Source: UBA11051 sp964390495 (lineage in GTDB: Bacteria; Armatimonadota; Zipacnadia; Zipacnadales; UBA11051). Taken from it: 64,000 nt of DNA. Shown here piece by piece: positions 19,993 through 28,273 of this stretch. The stretch is taken from contig CAYMIN010000013.1 in assembly GCA_964390495.1 (NCBI GenBank), forward strand, positions 38,688 to 102,687. The letters run 5' to 3'. Within the stretch, counting starts at the first letter, position 1. Each line of letters starts with the position of its first letter. Under the pieces are notes generated by a model. It was not told the origin of the DNA and made no database searches. It was given only the letters and a program-made list of their open reading frames with translations. The position numbers were made by a program, and so were the translations under genes.

Positions 19993-20994
19993 TCAGTCGT
20001 CCCGAATCCACGGCATCATTGCCCGCAGCTCTTTGCCGACCTTCTCGATGAGGTGGTTGGCCGATTTCTCCAGTAACGCGTTGAAGACGGTGCGGCCGGC
20101 CTGGTTCTCGAGGATCCATTCTTTGGCAAACGAGCCGTCCTCCACTTCGCCCAGGATCTTTCTCATCTCCGCCCGCGTCTCGGCGTTGATGATCCGTGGC
20201 CCACGGCTCAGGTCGCCGTAAGTCGCGGTGTCGGACACTCCGCGCCGCATGCCGATGATGCCCTTGTTATAGACCAGGTCCATAATCAGCTTGAGTTCGT
20301 GGAGCACCTCGAAGTACGCCATTTCGGGCGCATAGCCGCCCTCCACGAGCGTATCGAAAGCCGCCGTAATCAGTTCGGTCACTCCGCCGCACAGCACGAC
20401 TTGCTCGCCGAACAGGTCGGTGATTGTTTCCTCGGCGAAGGTGGTCTCGATCAGCCCGGCCTTGGTGCCCTTGATCGCCTTGGCGTAGGCCAGGCCGTAC
20501 TGCTTCGCCATTCCGCTGGCGTCCTGATACACCGCCAGCAGGCATGGCACTCCGGTGTCGGACAGATAGCACTCCCGCACCAGCGCGCCCGGGCCTTTGG
20601 GGGCTACCATGAACACATCCACGAACTTCGGCGGCATAATCTGCTTGTAGTGGATGTTGAACCCGTGCGAGAAGATCAGCGCATTGCCCTCGGCCAGATT
20701 CGGCTTGATCAGATTCTTATAGACCGCTGCCTGCACGTGGTCCTGGGTCAGGATCTGGATCAAGTCGGCCTCCTGGGCGGCATCGGCGGCATCGGTATAT
20801 ACCTCCCAGCCGTCTGCGACCGCCTTCTCGTAGTTGGGCGTCCCCTCCAGTTCCGACACTATCACATCCAGCCCCGAATCGCGCAAGCACATTGACTGCG
20901 CCGAGCCCTGGATGCCGTAGCCGATGATGGCGATCTTCTTGCCATCGAGTACGCCGAGGTCAGCATCATCGTCATAGTAGATGGTAACAGCCAT
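19993..20994 (-). CDS. ilvC: Ketol-acid reductoisomerase (NAD(P)+), class I
   Basis: 333 residues; AAGGAGGA precedes the ATG. Converts acetolactate or acetohydroxybutyrate into the dihydroxy acid in valine/isoleucine synthesis. The Rossmann motif is GYGIQGSAQ; the Mg/active-site region has 'VAPKGPG', 'LFGEQVVLCGG' and 'EMAYFEVLHELKLIMDL'. The cofactor loop reads VIVSELEGTPNYEKA: the Arg and Ser residues that bind the NADPH phosphate in GLRxGSxS-type enzymes are absent, and an acidic residue ends strand beta-2. NADH use is therefore likely (inference). Last gene of the T-box-led ilv operon. Confidence 0.95.
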   Translation of the reverse strand: MAVTIYYDDDADLGVLDGKKIAIIGYGIQGSAQSMCLRDSGLDVIVSELEGTPNYEKAVADGWEVYTDAADAAQEADLIQILTQDHVQAAVYKNLIKPNLAEGNALIFSHGFNIHYKQIMPPKFVDVFMVAPKGPGALVRECYLSDTGVPCLLAVYQDASGMAKQYGLAYAKAIKGTKAGLIETTFAEETITDLFGEQVVLCGGVTELITAAFDTLVEGGYAPEMAYFEVLHELKLIMDLVYNKGIIGMRRGVSDTATYGDLSRGPRIINAETRAEMRKILGEVEDGSFAKEWILENQAGRTVFNALLEKSANHLIEKVGKELRAMMPWIRDD

Positions 20995-21014
20995 GCCAGA
21001 TTCCTCCTTAATGA

Positions 21015-21407
21015 CTAACTGCCAACGCTTTCCGCACTATTCTCTTCCTCTTCAGCCGGTCGCCGTCCTGCACCGCCAATCAGTTTGCCATACAGCGCGC
21101 CTAACGCAATTCCGACAGCGGCGAAGATGCAGACATTTAGCACGAACACCGACAGCTTGTGCAGTCCCACATATCCTGTTGCCGGGTCATAGCGCACCAT
21201 GTAGCGGTAGAGTCGCCACATCACCAGCACGATCGGCCCCAGCATCCCGAACGCCAGGCCGCGGCCCAGGCCCGTCAGCAAGCGCCCTTGCACGCCGCCG
21301 GCGATGGCCCCGATCAGCAACCCCAGCACCGGCGCAGCGACAGCCAGATAGAGCATTACCGCATCCACCTGGGCCAAATCAACGATCTCTTTCAATTCCG
21401 CGCCCAC
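21015..21407 (-). CDS. Small membrane protein in the ilv operon
   Basis: About 130 residues from a GTG at 21407 with GGAGG six bases upstream; a TTG at 21437 is an alternative start. Three hydrophobic segments are seen (LYLAVAAPVLGLLIGAIAG; GLAFGMLGPIVLVMWRLY; VFVLNVCIFAAVGIALGALYG). The C-terminal tail is acidic (PAEEEENSAES). Not recognised as any named family. It lies 38 bases after the pentapeptide-like gene and 20 bases before ilvC on the same strand, so it is transcribed with them. Function unknown. Confidence 0.6.
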   Translation of the reverse strand: MGAELKEIVDLAQVDAVMLYLAVAAPVLGLLIGAIAGGVQGRLLTGLGRGLAFGMLGPIVLVMWRLYRYMVRYDPATGYVGLHKLSVFVLNVCIFAAVGIALGALYGKLIGGAGRRPAEEEENSAESVGS

Positions 21408-21444
21408 CTTCCGCCTCCTGCCGCAGCCGTCACTCAATATATAC

Positions 21445-22161
21445 CTAGTGTCCTGCTCGGCGCAACAGTTCCTCGATATTCACCCCGTCTATCTTCAGGC
21501 CGCGGATGTTGCAGCGCTCGATGGATACATCGGAAAGGTCCGAGTATCTAATGCTGGTACGCCGCAGGTCCGCGTTTTCCATCGTGCTGAATGAGAAGTC
21601 GGTGTTGGAGAAACGCCCCTGGCTGAATTCACAGTGGCTCCAACGCCCGTACTTGGCGGTGAGGTACTCGGCCCGCAGATTCCGCAGCTCGACCCGCTCC
21701 AGATACCAGTCCGTGCCGCTGCAGCGCAGCAGATGCAGGTCATCGCTCTCGCTGTATTCCCAGATGATATCGTCCATTTCGCAGTCATAGAACCGCGTGC
21801 CGTCGAAGTCTATCCGCTCGAAGCGGCCGTACTTGAAGCTACCGGTATGGAACGATGGGTAGTCGAAGGTCATCTGGCTGAAGCTGGGCTTGTGCATCTT
21901 TGACTGCGTGAAGCCGACCTCGGAGAAGCTGCAGTTCGTGAACTTTCCGTGCGTGAAGTTGCACCGCTCGAACAGAGCGTCCCGCAGGTTGAGGTCGCGG
22001 AACTCCGGGCTATTCATGGTCAGGTCCAAGAACTCCGGCTCAGTCAGGTCGGTGTCCTCGAAGTGCAGTGGCGCGCCCTCTGCGGTGCCCGGTCCGGCGC
22101 TGACTACAATGCCCATCATCATGACGCCCACGACCCACATGGCCTTCCGCAAAGCTGACAT
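21445..22161 (-). CDS. Exported pentapeptide-repeat-like protein
   Basis: 238 residues; AAAGGAG precedes the ATG. A signal peptide (MWVVGVMMMGIVVSAGPGTAEG) is followed by about 190 residues in which a hydrophobic residue, mostly Phe or Leu, recurs every five positions (FEDTDLTEPEFLDLTMNSPE; LRDALFERCNFTHGKFTNCS). This is the pattern of a right-handed quadrilateral beta-helix. A hydrophilic break (WEYSESDD) divides it near residue 135. Members of this fold serve as binding scaffolds; no function can be assigned. An exported protein inside an amino acid operon is unexpected. Confidence 0.7.
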   Translation of the reverse strand: MSALRKAMWVVGVMMMGIVVSAGPGTAEGAPLHFEDTDLTEPEFLDLTMNSPEFRDLNLRDALFERCNFTHGKFTNCSFSEVGFTQSKMHKPSFSQMTFDYPSFHTGSFKYGRFERIDFDGTRFYDCEMDDIIWEYSESDDLHLLRCSGTDWYLERVELRNLRAEYLTAKYGRWSHCEFSQGRFSNTDFSFSTMENADLRRTSIRYSDLSDVSIERCNIRGLKIDGVNIEELLRRAGH

Positions 22162-22194
22162 GATCTGCCTGCTCCTTTCGCCTCCGGTGACGGC

Positions 22195-22680
22195 TTAGGT
22201 TTTCTGGGAGCCGCGTGCTAGCACCACCTTGCCGGTACGCACCAGCTCGATGATGCCGTAGTCGGCGAAGTTTTCGATGAAAGCATCAATCTTGTCGGAG
22301 TTGCCGACGCACTGCACGATCAGCGCGCCGTTGCCGATGTCAATGATATCGCCCCGGAAGATCTCCACCAGGGCCGCGACTTCGGCTCGTTGGGACGCCT
22401 TCACTTTGACCTTGATCATGCACAACTCCCGCTCCACCACTGCGTGTTCGGTATGGTCTATCACCGTGACCACATCGTGGAGTTTCTCGAGCTGCTTGCG
22501 CACCTGTTCCAGCGGCGTTCCGGAAGCGTCCACGGCGATGGTCATACGTGACACCGCGGCGTCCTCGGTGGTGCTCACCGCCAGGCTCTCGATATTGAAA
22601 TCGCGCCTGGCGAACAGCCCGGCCACCCGCGCCAGGACCCGCGGACGGTTCTTCACCAGTGCTGACAATGTATGGGTCAT
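22195..22680 (-). CDS. ilvN: Acetolactate synthase small (regulatory) subunit
   Basis: 161 residues from the ATG at 22680, which has GGAAGGTGA five bases upstream; a GTG nine bases earlier is less likely. An N-terminal ACT domain (THTLSALVKNRPRVLARVAG ... RRDFNIESLAV) binds valine for feedback control. A C-terminal domain (ELCMIKVKVKASQRAEVAAL ... FADYGIIELVRTGKVVLARG) is typical of IlvN/IlvH. It follows ilvB after 52 bases. The length agrees with the family. Confidence 0.95.
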   Translation of the reverse strand: MTHTLSALVKNRPRVLARVAGLFARRDFNIESLAVSTTEDAAVSRMTIAVDASGTPLEQVRKQLEKLHDVVTVIDHTEHAVVERELCMIKVKVKASQRAEVAALVEIFRGDIIDIGNGALIVQCVGNSDKIDAFIENFADYGIIELVRTGKVVLARGSQKT

Positions 22681-22732
22681 ATTCGTCACCTTCCCCAGTG
22701 CGAAATCTGGGCTCCCGCTGGACTCCAGCAGG

Positions 22733-24430
22733 TTATTTCTCCTGCTTCGGCTGCTCCATCATAATGTCGTCAACGCTCTTGCCGGCCGGTATGAACGGGA
22801 ACACGTTCTCTTCCTTGTTGACCACGAAGTCCATGAACACCGGCTTATCCTTGACCTCCAGGCCCTGCTCCAAGGTCTCGCGGACCTTGTCCGGCTCGGC
22901 GCAGCGCAGGCCTACGCCTCCGTGCGCCTCGGCCATCCGCGCAAAGTCCGGGTTGCCGGTGAGGTCCACGCCCGAGAGCCGGTTGTCGAAGAACAGCTCC
23001 TGCCACTGCCGCACCATACCCAGGTAGCTGTTGTTGAGAATCACCACCTTGACTGGCAGCTTATTGATGGTGGCGGTGGTCAGCTCCTGTTGGTTCATCT
23101 GGATGCTGCCGTCACCGGCAATGTCAACGACCAGGTCGTCCGGGTTGCCCACCTGCGCACCGATCGCTGCCGGAAAGCCGTAGCCCATAGTGCCCAGGCC
23201 TCCGGAGCTCAAGAACCGGCGCGGCTTCTCCAGTTTGTAGTACTGCGCCGCCCACATCTGATTCTGGCCCACCTCGGTGGCGATTATGGCACTACCACCG
23301 GTCAGCTCATAGAGCTGCTCGACTATGTACTGGGGGGCGATGCCCTCATCAGGCATCGGGTAGCTTAGCGGGTGGGTGCGTCGCCACTCGAAAAGCTGCT
23401 GTTCCCACGGGCCCTTGTCGCGAGACTTGCAGGCCGCCACCAGTTTCTCCAGAGCAGCTCCGGCATCGGCGCAGATCCCCACCTTGACCGGGCGCAGCTT
23501 AGCAATCTCAGCCGCGTCAATATCAATATGAATCACCTGCGCCCCCGGCGCGAATTTCTCCAGGTCTCCGGTAATGCGGTCATCAAACCGCGCCCCGATC
23601 ACGATCATCAGGTCGCTGTTTTGCAGCGCCGTCGAAGCGTAGGCCATCCCGTGCATCCCCGGCATCCCCATCGAGAGCTCGTGGCTTTCCGGAAAAGCCC
23701 CCTTGCCCATCAGCGTATGAATCACGCCGAGATTGCACTTGGTCGCCAACTCGATCAGCTTCTCCGCAGCGCCCGAGGCCACCACTCCGCCACCAATCAT
23801 CAGGATTGGCCGCTTGGCCTCCTCGATCATCTGCGCCGCCTGGCGGATCAGCTCATCATCAACCGGCTGCGGCTCCTCATAACCGTCCAGCCCCTCGATG
23901 TTGCGCTCGGTCCAGGGTACCTCACCGATGCTGACATCAAACGGCACATCCACCAGCACCGGCCCGGGACGCCCTGTCCGCGCCAGGTAGAACGCCTCCC
24001 GGCAGATGTCCACCAGCTCGGCCGGATTCGTCACCAGGTAGTTATGCTTCGTGACTGGGATGGTGACGCCGGTGGTGTCGGCCTCCTGGAAGGAGTCCTT
24101 GCCGATCAGATTGCGCTTGACCTGGCCGGTGATCGCCACCATCGGCACCGAATCCATGTAGGCGTTGGCCAGGCCGGTGACCAGGTTCAGTGCCCCCGGA
24201 CCGCTGGTAGCCATGCACACACCGACCCGGCCGGTCGAGCGCGCGTAGCCGTCGGCGGCGTGAGCCGCCCCCTGCTCGTGACGCGGCAGGATGTTTCTTA
24301 TCTGCGAATCGTACAGCGCATCATAGATCGGTATCACAGACCCGCCCGGGTATCCGAAGATCACATCCACACCTTCCTCCGCGAACACCTCAAGCATGCC
24401 CTGAGCACCGTTGATCATCTTCTGACTCAT
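22733..24430 (-). CDS. ilvB: Acetolactate synthase large (catalytic) subunit
   Basis: 565 residues; GAAGGAGG is seven bases before the ATG. A thiamine diphosphate enzyme that condenses two pyruvates, or pyruvate and 2-oxobutyrate. Seen: the N-terminal TPP domain with the catalytic Glu (FGYPGGSVIPIYDAL ... LPRHEQGAAHAADGYAR), the conserved 'CMATSGPGALNLVTGLANAY', a central FAD-type domain, and the TPP/Mg motif 'DIAGDGSIQMNQQELTTA ... ILNNSYLGMVRQWQ'. Full length and intact. Between ilvD and ilvN in the operon. Confidence 0.97.
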   Translation of the reverse strand: MSQKMINGAQGMLEVFAEEGVDVIFGYPGGSVIPIYDALYDSQIRNILPRHEQGAAHAADGYARSTGRVGVCMATSGPGALNLVTGLANAYMDSVPMVAITGQVKRNLIGKDSFQEADTTGVTIPVTKHNYLVTNPAELVDICREAFYLARTGRPGPVLVDVPFDVSIGEVPWTERNIEGLDGYEEPQPVDDELIRQAAQMIEEAKRPILMIGGGVVASGAAEKLIELATKCNLGVIHTLMGKGAFPESHELSMGMPGMHGMAYASTALQNSDLMIVIGARFDDRITGDLEKFAPGAQVIHIDIDAAEIAKLRPVKVGICADAGAALEKLVAACKSRDKGPWEQQLFEWRRTHPLSYPMPDEGIAPQYIVEQLYELTGGSAIIATEVGQNQMWAAQYYKLEKPRRFLSSGGLGTMGYGFPAAIGAQVGNPDDLVVDIAGDGSIQMNQQELTTATINKLPVKVVILNNSYLGMVRQWQELFFDNRLSGVDLTGNPDFARMAEAHGGVGLRCAEPDKVRETLEQGLEVKDKPVFMDFVVNKEENVFPFIPAGKSVDDIMMEQPKQEK

Positions 24431-24491
24431 GGTACTACCTCCTTCGAACCGCCGGACTTCACCATACGGCTGTCGAAGCCCTCGGCTAGGC

Positions 24492-26153
24492 TCATTTCAT
24501 CACTGCCCCGGAAGCCGCCGACTGCACAGAGCGTGCATAGCGCGCCAGCCAGCCGGTTGTGATCTTCGGCTCCGGTGCTTGCCAGGTCTCGCGACGCTTG
24601 GCCAGCTCTGCCTCATCCACCAGCAGTTCCAGGCTCCGGGCATCCAGGTCAATGGCTATCTCATCGCCGTCTTGGACCAGCGCCAGCGCACCACCGGCCG
24701 CAGCCTCCGGCGAGATATGCCCGACGCAGGGCCCGCGCGTGCCGCCGGAAAAGCGCCCATCGGTGAGCAGGCCGACCGATTCCTCCTTGCCCATGCCCGT
24801 CAGCGTCGCCGTCGGGTTGAGCATCTCCCGCATCCCCGGGCCGCCTCGCGGGCCCTCGTAGCGGATGATCGCCCAGGAGCCGTCGGGAATGGCGTCGGCC
24901 ATGATCGCCTCCAGCGCCTCCTCCTCCGAATCGAAGCACACTGCCGTCCCCCGGAACTGGCGCATCTTCTCCGACACTGCCGACTGCTTGACGACCGCAC
25001 CGTCCGGGCATAGGTTGCCACGCAGGACGGCGATACCACCCTCTTTCCGATACGCGCTATCCAGCGAGCGGATCACATCGCTGTCGGTCACACGGCCCTC
25101 GCCGGCGATCTCGGCGACCGTCTTGCCTGAGACCGTGATATTGTCATCCAGCAGCTCGGCCAGCACCGCGAAGGCCCCGGCTATACCTCCGGCCCAGTCG
25201 AAGTCCTCCATCATATAGTCGCCGCCCGGGCGCAGGTGAGCTATCTGCGGCGTCTGCTTGGATAGCTCGTCAAACACCTCCAGGTTTATGTCCACACCGG
25301 CCTCGTAAGCGATGGCTGCGATGTGCAGGCACGAGTTGGTCGAGCCGCCTAGGCTCATATCCATGCGGATGGCGTTCCTGATGGCGGCCTCGTTGATGAT
25401 CTGCCGCGCGTTGATCTGCTCCGCCACCAGCCGGCAGGCAGCCACACCCGTATCGTAGGCCAGCCGCTCCTTCTTGGCCATGCCGGCCAGCGCCGTTCCA
25501 CAGCCCACCAGGCTCATGCCCATCGCCTCAGTCACGCACGCCATCGTGTTGGCCGTGTACAGGCCCTGACATGAGCCGACGCCCGGACAGGCCTCGATTT
25601 CCAGAGCGTGCAGTTCCGCCTCCGTGATTACGCCGCGCTCGGCCTTACTGAAGGCCTCGAAGGTATCCCGCACCAGCGACAGCGGCTTGCCGGCCAGTCG
25701 CCCCGAGTGCATCGGCCCGGCGGTGATGGCGATGGCCGGTATATCCAGCCGCCCCGCCGCCATCAGCATTCCCGGAGTGATCTTGTCGCAGTTGGTCAGC
25801 AAGACTAGGCCGTCGAAGCCGTGCGCGATCGCCATGCTCTCCACGGTATCGGCGATCAGTTCCCGGCTGGGCAGGCTGTAGAACATGCCCGCATGGCCCA
25901 TCGCCACACCGTCACAGATGGCAGGAATACCGAAGCTCATCGGCGTTCCGCCACCGGCGGCGATACCCAGCTCGACGCCGCGCAACAGCCGCTGCATCCC
26001 CACATGCCCTGGCACGATGTCGCTGTAGCTATTGGCGATGCCGATGAAGGGCTTATCCGCAAGCTGTTGGGGCGTGAAGCCGCAGGCGTGCAGCAAGGCC
26101 CGCGCCGGTGCCCGGCTGATGCCTTGTACGACTGGTCCGCTACGCTTTTTCAT
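24492..26153 (-). CDS. ilvD: Dihydroxy-acid dehydratase
   Basis: 553 residues from the ATG at 26153 with GGAGG seven bases upstream; a start at 26195 is possible but lacks a site. Dehydrates dihydroxy acids in valine, isoleucine and leucine synthesis using an Fe-S cluster. Cluster and signature residues are seen in 'LLTNCDKITPGMLMAAGRL' and 'ACPGVGSCQGLYTANTM', with 'LGGSTNSCLHI' and 'TDGRFSGGTRGPCVGHISPE' further on. Follows the DUF1028 gene after about 190 bases that hold repeat R2. Read-through from the T-box promoter is likely, but no separate promoter could be excluded. Confidence 0.96.
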   Translation of the reverse strand: MKKRSGPVVQGISRAPARALLHACGFTPQQLADKPFIGIANSYSDIVPGHVGMQRLLRGVELGIAAGGGTPMSFGIPAICDGVAMGHAGMFYSLPSRELIADTVESMAIAHGFDGLVLLTNCDKITPGMLMAAGRLDIPAIAITAGPMHSGRLAGKPLSLVRDTFEAFSKAERGVITEAELHALEIEACPGVGSCQGLYTANTMACVTEAMGMSLVGCGTALAGMAKKERLAYDTGVAACRLVAEQINARQIINEAAIRNAIRMDMSLGGSTNSCLHIAAIAYEAGVDINLEVFDELSKQTPQIAHLRPGGDYMMEDFDWAGGIAGAFAVLAELLDDNITVSGKTVAEIAGEGRVTDSDVIRSLDSAYRKEGGIAVLRGNLCPDGAVVKQSAVSEKMRQFRGTAVCFDSEEEALEAIMADAIPDGSWAIIRYEGPRGGPGMREMLNPTATLTGMGKEESVGLLTDGRFSGGTRGPCVGHISPEAAAGGALALVQDGDEIAIDLDARSLELLVDEAELAKRRETWQAPEPKITTGWLARYARSVQSAASGAVMK

Positions 26154-26208
26154 CTTCCTGCCTCCGTTCGTCATTTCACTGCGCGGCTGACTCACTATAC
26201 TACACCCA

Positions 26209-26335
26209 AGTGTCGTGTCCCAGGCATAACCTCACATAACCCCAATAGCTCACTAAACCCGTGGCTCGGCCTGACCTGCGTCTCGTGCAGGTCAGGTGAG
26301 AATGCGACAGCATTCTCAGCTTCCAGCCCGAGGTC
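26209..26335. repeat. Long dispersed repeat R2, copy 2
   Basis: AGTGTCGTGTCCCAG ... TCACATAACCCCAATAGC ... TTCCAGCCCGAGGTC, matching 19733-19894. It contains a perfect 9-bp hairpin, TGAGAATGC-GACA-GCATTCTCA. It lies between the DUF1028 gene and ilvD, in the same orientation as copy 1. Confidence 0.75.
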
Positions 26336-26344
26336 TTCCGCGAC

Positions 26345-26995
26345 TTACCACTCCCGCATGGCCTTGAGCATATCGAATATGCGGCGTAGTTCCGCGATAG
26401 GGTCTTGGTGGTCATCCACTCGCAGGTCCACTACCCGGTCGGTAAGCCCGGCGGTGCCGCCGCCCTGACGGACGACTAGCAGAGCCGCCGATTGCTGCCC
26501 TCTGGTGTCACCGCCGGCGGCCTGGCCTGCTTCCAGGGCCTGCATCAGCCGCTCGCCCAGTACCTGTCCCGCTGCGGCCTGGAAGCTTGCGGCCATAGCC
26601 TCAACTACTTGCGGCCCGGCCAAGATGTTGCCCTGGGCCGAGAAATCCTCCCCGCAGACGCCTCCGGCCCATTGGGTACATTCGCCGCCGGTATGATTCG
26701 CCGTGCGGCTCTGGTGGTCAATGATTCCCACCTGGCGCAGTTCGGGCCTCTCATCTGCCGCCAATATCTGCTCCAGGGCCTCTTGCGGCGGCACTCTCGT
26801 GCCCAGCAAGCGCAGGGCTTCCGGCCCCAATTCGGGATTCACCGCTGCCTGGGTCGCCACCGCTCCGACTCCGGCCGCAGCCCAGGGCACGACGCTGCCG
26901 ACCGCGAAGTACTTGGACTGCACGGCCACTCCCAAGTCGCGGGTCTCGCCGTCACGTGCTACTATCGAGAAGGTTCCGGTAGGCGCCATCTCCAT
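26345..26995 (-). CDS. DUF1028 family protein (Ntn-hydrolase-like)
   Basis: 216 residues from the ATG at 26995, with GGGCGAGG upstream; upstream in-frame Met codons at 27013 and 27061 are less likely, and the last lies inside the attenuator. The family start 'TFSIVARDGETRDLGVAVQS' and 'AAAGVGAVATQAAVNPELGP', 'GIIDHQSRTANHTGGECTQW' and 'GNILAGPQVVEAM' fit DUF1028 closely. This family has been placed with Ntn hydrolases, and its natural substrate is not known to me. It is the first gene after the T-box leader, so its expression should respond to an uncharged tRNA, probably tRNA-Val. Confidence 0.85.
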   Translation of the reverse strand: MEMAPTGTFSIVARDGETRDLGVAVQSKYFAVGSVVPWAAAGVGAVATQAAVNPELGPEALRLLGTRVPPQEALEQILAADERPELRQVGIIDHQSRTANHTGGECTQWAGGVCGEDFSAQGNILAGPQVVEAMAASFQAAAGQVLGERLMQALEAGQAAGGDTRGQQSAALLVVRQGGGTAGLTDRVVDLRVDDHQDPIAELRRIFDMLKAMREW

Positions 26996-27040
26996 GCCAG
27001 GGGCCTCGCCCATGAAGCGGATAGGATACTCGTTGGGTAC

Positions 27041-27076
27041 AAAAAAGCCTCGTGTCCACAATGGGACAAGAGGCTT
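27041..27076 (-). terminator. T-box attenuator (intrinsic terminator)
   Basis: AAGCCTCTTGTCC pairs with GGACACGAGGCTT (13 pairs, one mismatch) around a short loop, followed by TTTTTT on the minus strand. It is the terminator of the T-box leader and lies just before the DUF1028 start. Confidence 0.9.
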
Positions 27077-27307
27077 GTTAGCTCCTGCGGTACCACCCAG
27101 ATTCCCGGCGCACGCTTGAGTTGCACCGGACTCTTTGGCGCAATAACGGGCGCACCCGGTCGGGCCTATTGCTATATGTTCGGCCCGACGGCTCGGGGGC
27201 GACCTTCGGCGGTCCGCTGGTACCGTCTCTCAGCACGACGACGGCTCTCTGTTCCTGGCGGAGTCCGCTTACTCCTCCCCTTCTTCGCCGTAAGCAGTAT
27301 TCAGATT
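27041..27307 (-). promoter_or_regulatory. T-box leader (tRNA-sensing riboswitch), probable valine specifier
   Basis: On the minus strand the transcript has a Stem I start (GGAGTAAGCGGACTCCGCC), the AGAGAGCC element, a probable specifier GTC at 27203-27201 in the context GAAG-GTC-G followed by CGAGCC, and the T-box sequence GGGTGGTACCGC at 27098-27087. The terminator hairpin with T6 follows. In T-box RNAs, uncharged tRNA pairs with the specifier and T-box, favouring the antiterminator. The valine reading comes from alignment by eye with known leaders and from the ilv genes downstream; the T-box call itself is firm. Confidence 0.9.
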
Positions 27308-27313
27308 GTCTCC

Positions 27314-27342
27314 AGTATAGTACACCGCCTCAGATTCGTCAA
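27314..27342 (-). promoter_or_regulatory. Sigma70-type promoter of the T-box / ilv operon
   Basis: TTGACG (27342-27337), 17-base spacer, TATACT (27319-27314) on the minus strand. Start expected near 27307, directly before Stem I. Confidence 0.8.
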
Positions 27343-27694
27343 GCGCCCCTTGCTTCGAGCCGCATTATTGCCCAACGCACCGGCGGGGTTTTGTTGAGCA
27401 GTCACGCAAATCTTCGGCGACTGGAGCTCCAGCGCGACAGGTTGTGTCGTTAGTAATGGCGGGGCCGGTCCAGCCGTTGTCGTGGTTTTTCGTGCCATTG
27501 TAGGGGCGCACGGTGTGCGCCCGCGCCGTTGCCGTTGTTCCCTCTCCCCCTGGAAGAAGGCTAGGGTGAGGGCTGCCGTTGTGTTGCCCCTGCCTTTGGT
27601 GTCCCTTTTTTCCCTGGCAGCAGGAAACACCCCGGCTTGAGGCGAATATCCCAACTAGCGGCTCAATTCAGCTCTGAGAAAGGCAGGCTGGCAC
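27343..27694. repeat. Gene-free stretch with dispersed repeats
   Basis: No gene is seen. It contains GGGCGCAC-GGT-GTGCGCCC (27504-27522) of the TGTAGGGGCGCACGG type, and a CCCTCTCCCCCTGG ... GGGTGAGGGC element (about 27541-27572). 'CCGTTGCCGTTG' motifs recur here and at other repeat sites. Confidence 0.6.
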
Positions 27695-28219
27695 ATGGCA
27701 GATATGCGCGACCGCATTACAGGCGATGAAAACGCATTTCAGAAGCTGGCCGAGGCCATTCCCGGCTTCGACGGCTATCGCGAACGAGAGATCCGCCGCA
27801 CTGCTGACAGGCTGCTGCGGGATCATCTGGCCAAGCTCCTGGACGCGACCCGCGGCAAGCTGGAGAAGCTGATGCGCGACTGCGGCACTGCGGAGGTTGA
27901 GCTCACCTCCAAGATTGGCCGCACTCAGAGGCGCATGACCACTCTACACGACCGGATTGACCATGCCAGCTACGGCTATACCGGGTTTTTCGACGCAGTC
28001 AAGATTGGGGAAGAAGAGCTCGACCGCATGTACGACTATGACATGTCGCTGATGCAGCACATTGCCGATATGGACGTTACGGTGGCCGAGCTGGCGGCGG
28101 CCGACAGCGCGGGCTATGACGAACTGCTGCCCGAGCTCGAAGCCCAGATGGACTATTTCGAGCAGATGCTTGACGACCGCGACGAAGTCATCAGCTCTGT
28201 CGTCCCCGGCGATGCCTGA
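27695..28219 (+). CDS. Coiled-coil-rich hypothetical protein, first gene of SPFH cluster
   Basis: 174 residues; AAAGGCAGG precedes the ATG. Almost wholly helical and charged, with heptad-like stretches (REREIRRTADRLLRDHLAKL; TSKIGRTQRRMTTLHDRI; LPELEAQMDYFEQMLDDRDE). No signal peptide or membrane segment. Not recognised as a named family. It is followed by a DUF4178-like and an SPFH protein on the same strand with gaps of 54 and 90 bases. In other bacteria such neighbourhoods also contain PspA-type membrane-stress proteins, so a membrane-associated structural role is plausible but unproven. Confidence 0.65.
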   Translation: MADMRDRITGDENAFQKLAEAIPGFDGYREREIRRTADRLLRDHLAKLLDATRGKLEKLMRDCGTAEVELTSKIGRTQRRMTTLHDRIDHASYGYTGFFDAVKIGEEELDRMYDYDMSLMQHIADMDVTVAELAAADSAGYDELLPELEAQMDYFEQMLDDRDEVISSVVPGDA

Positions 28220-28273
28220 GCCGACTTCGCCGCCCACGGCCGCTCTGGTGCGTATCTGCAAGCAGGGGGCTTC

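Noticed and set aside
24429..24562. Rightward frames opposite ilvB and ilvD
   Set aside because: They are antisense to intact, highly conserved enzymes.
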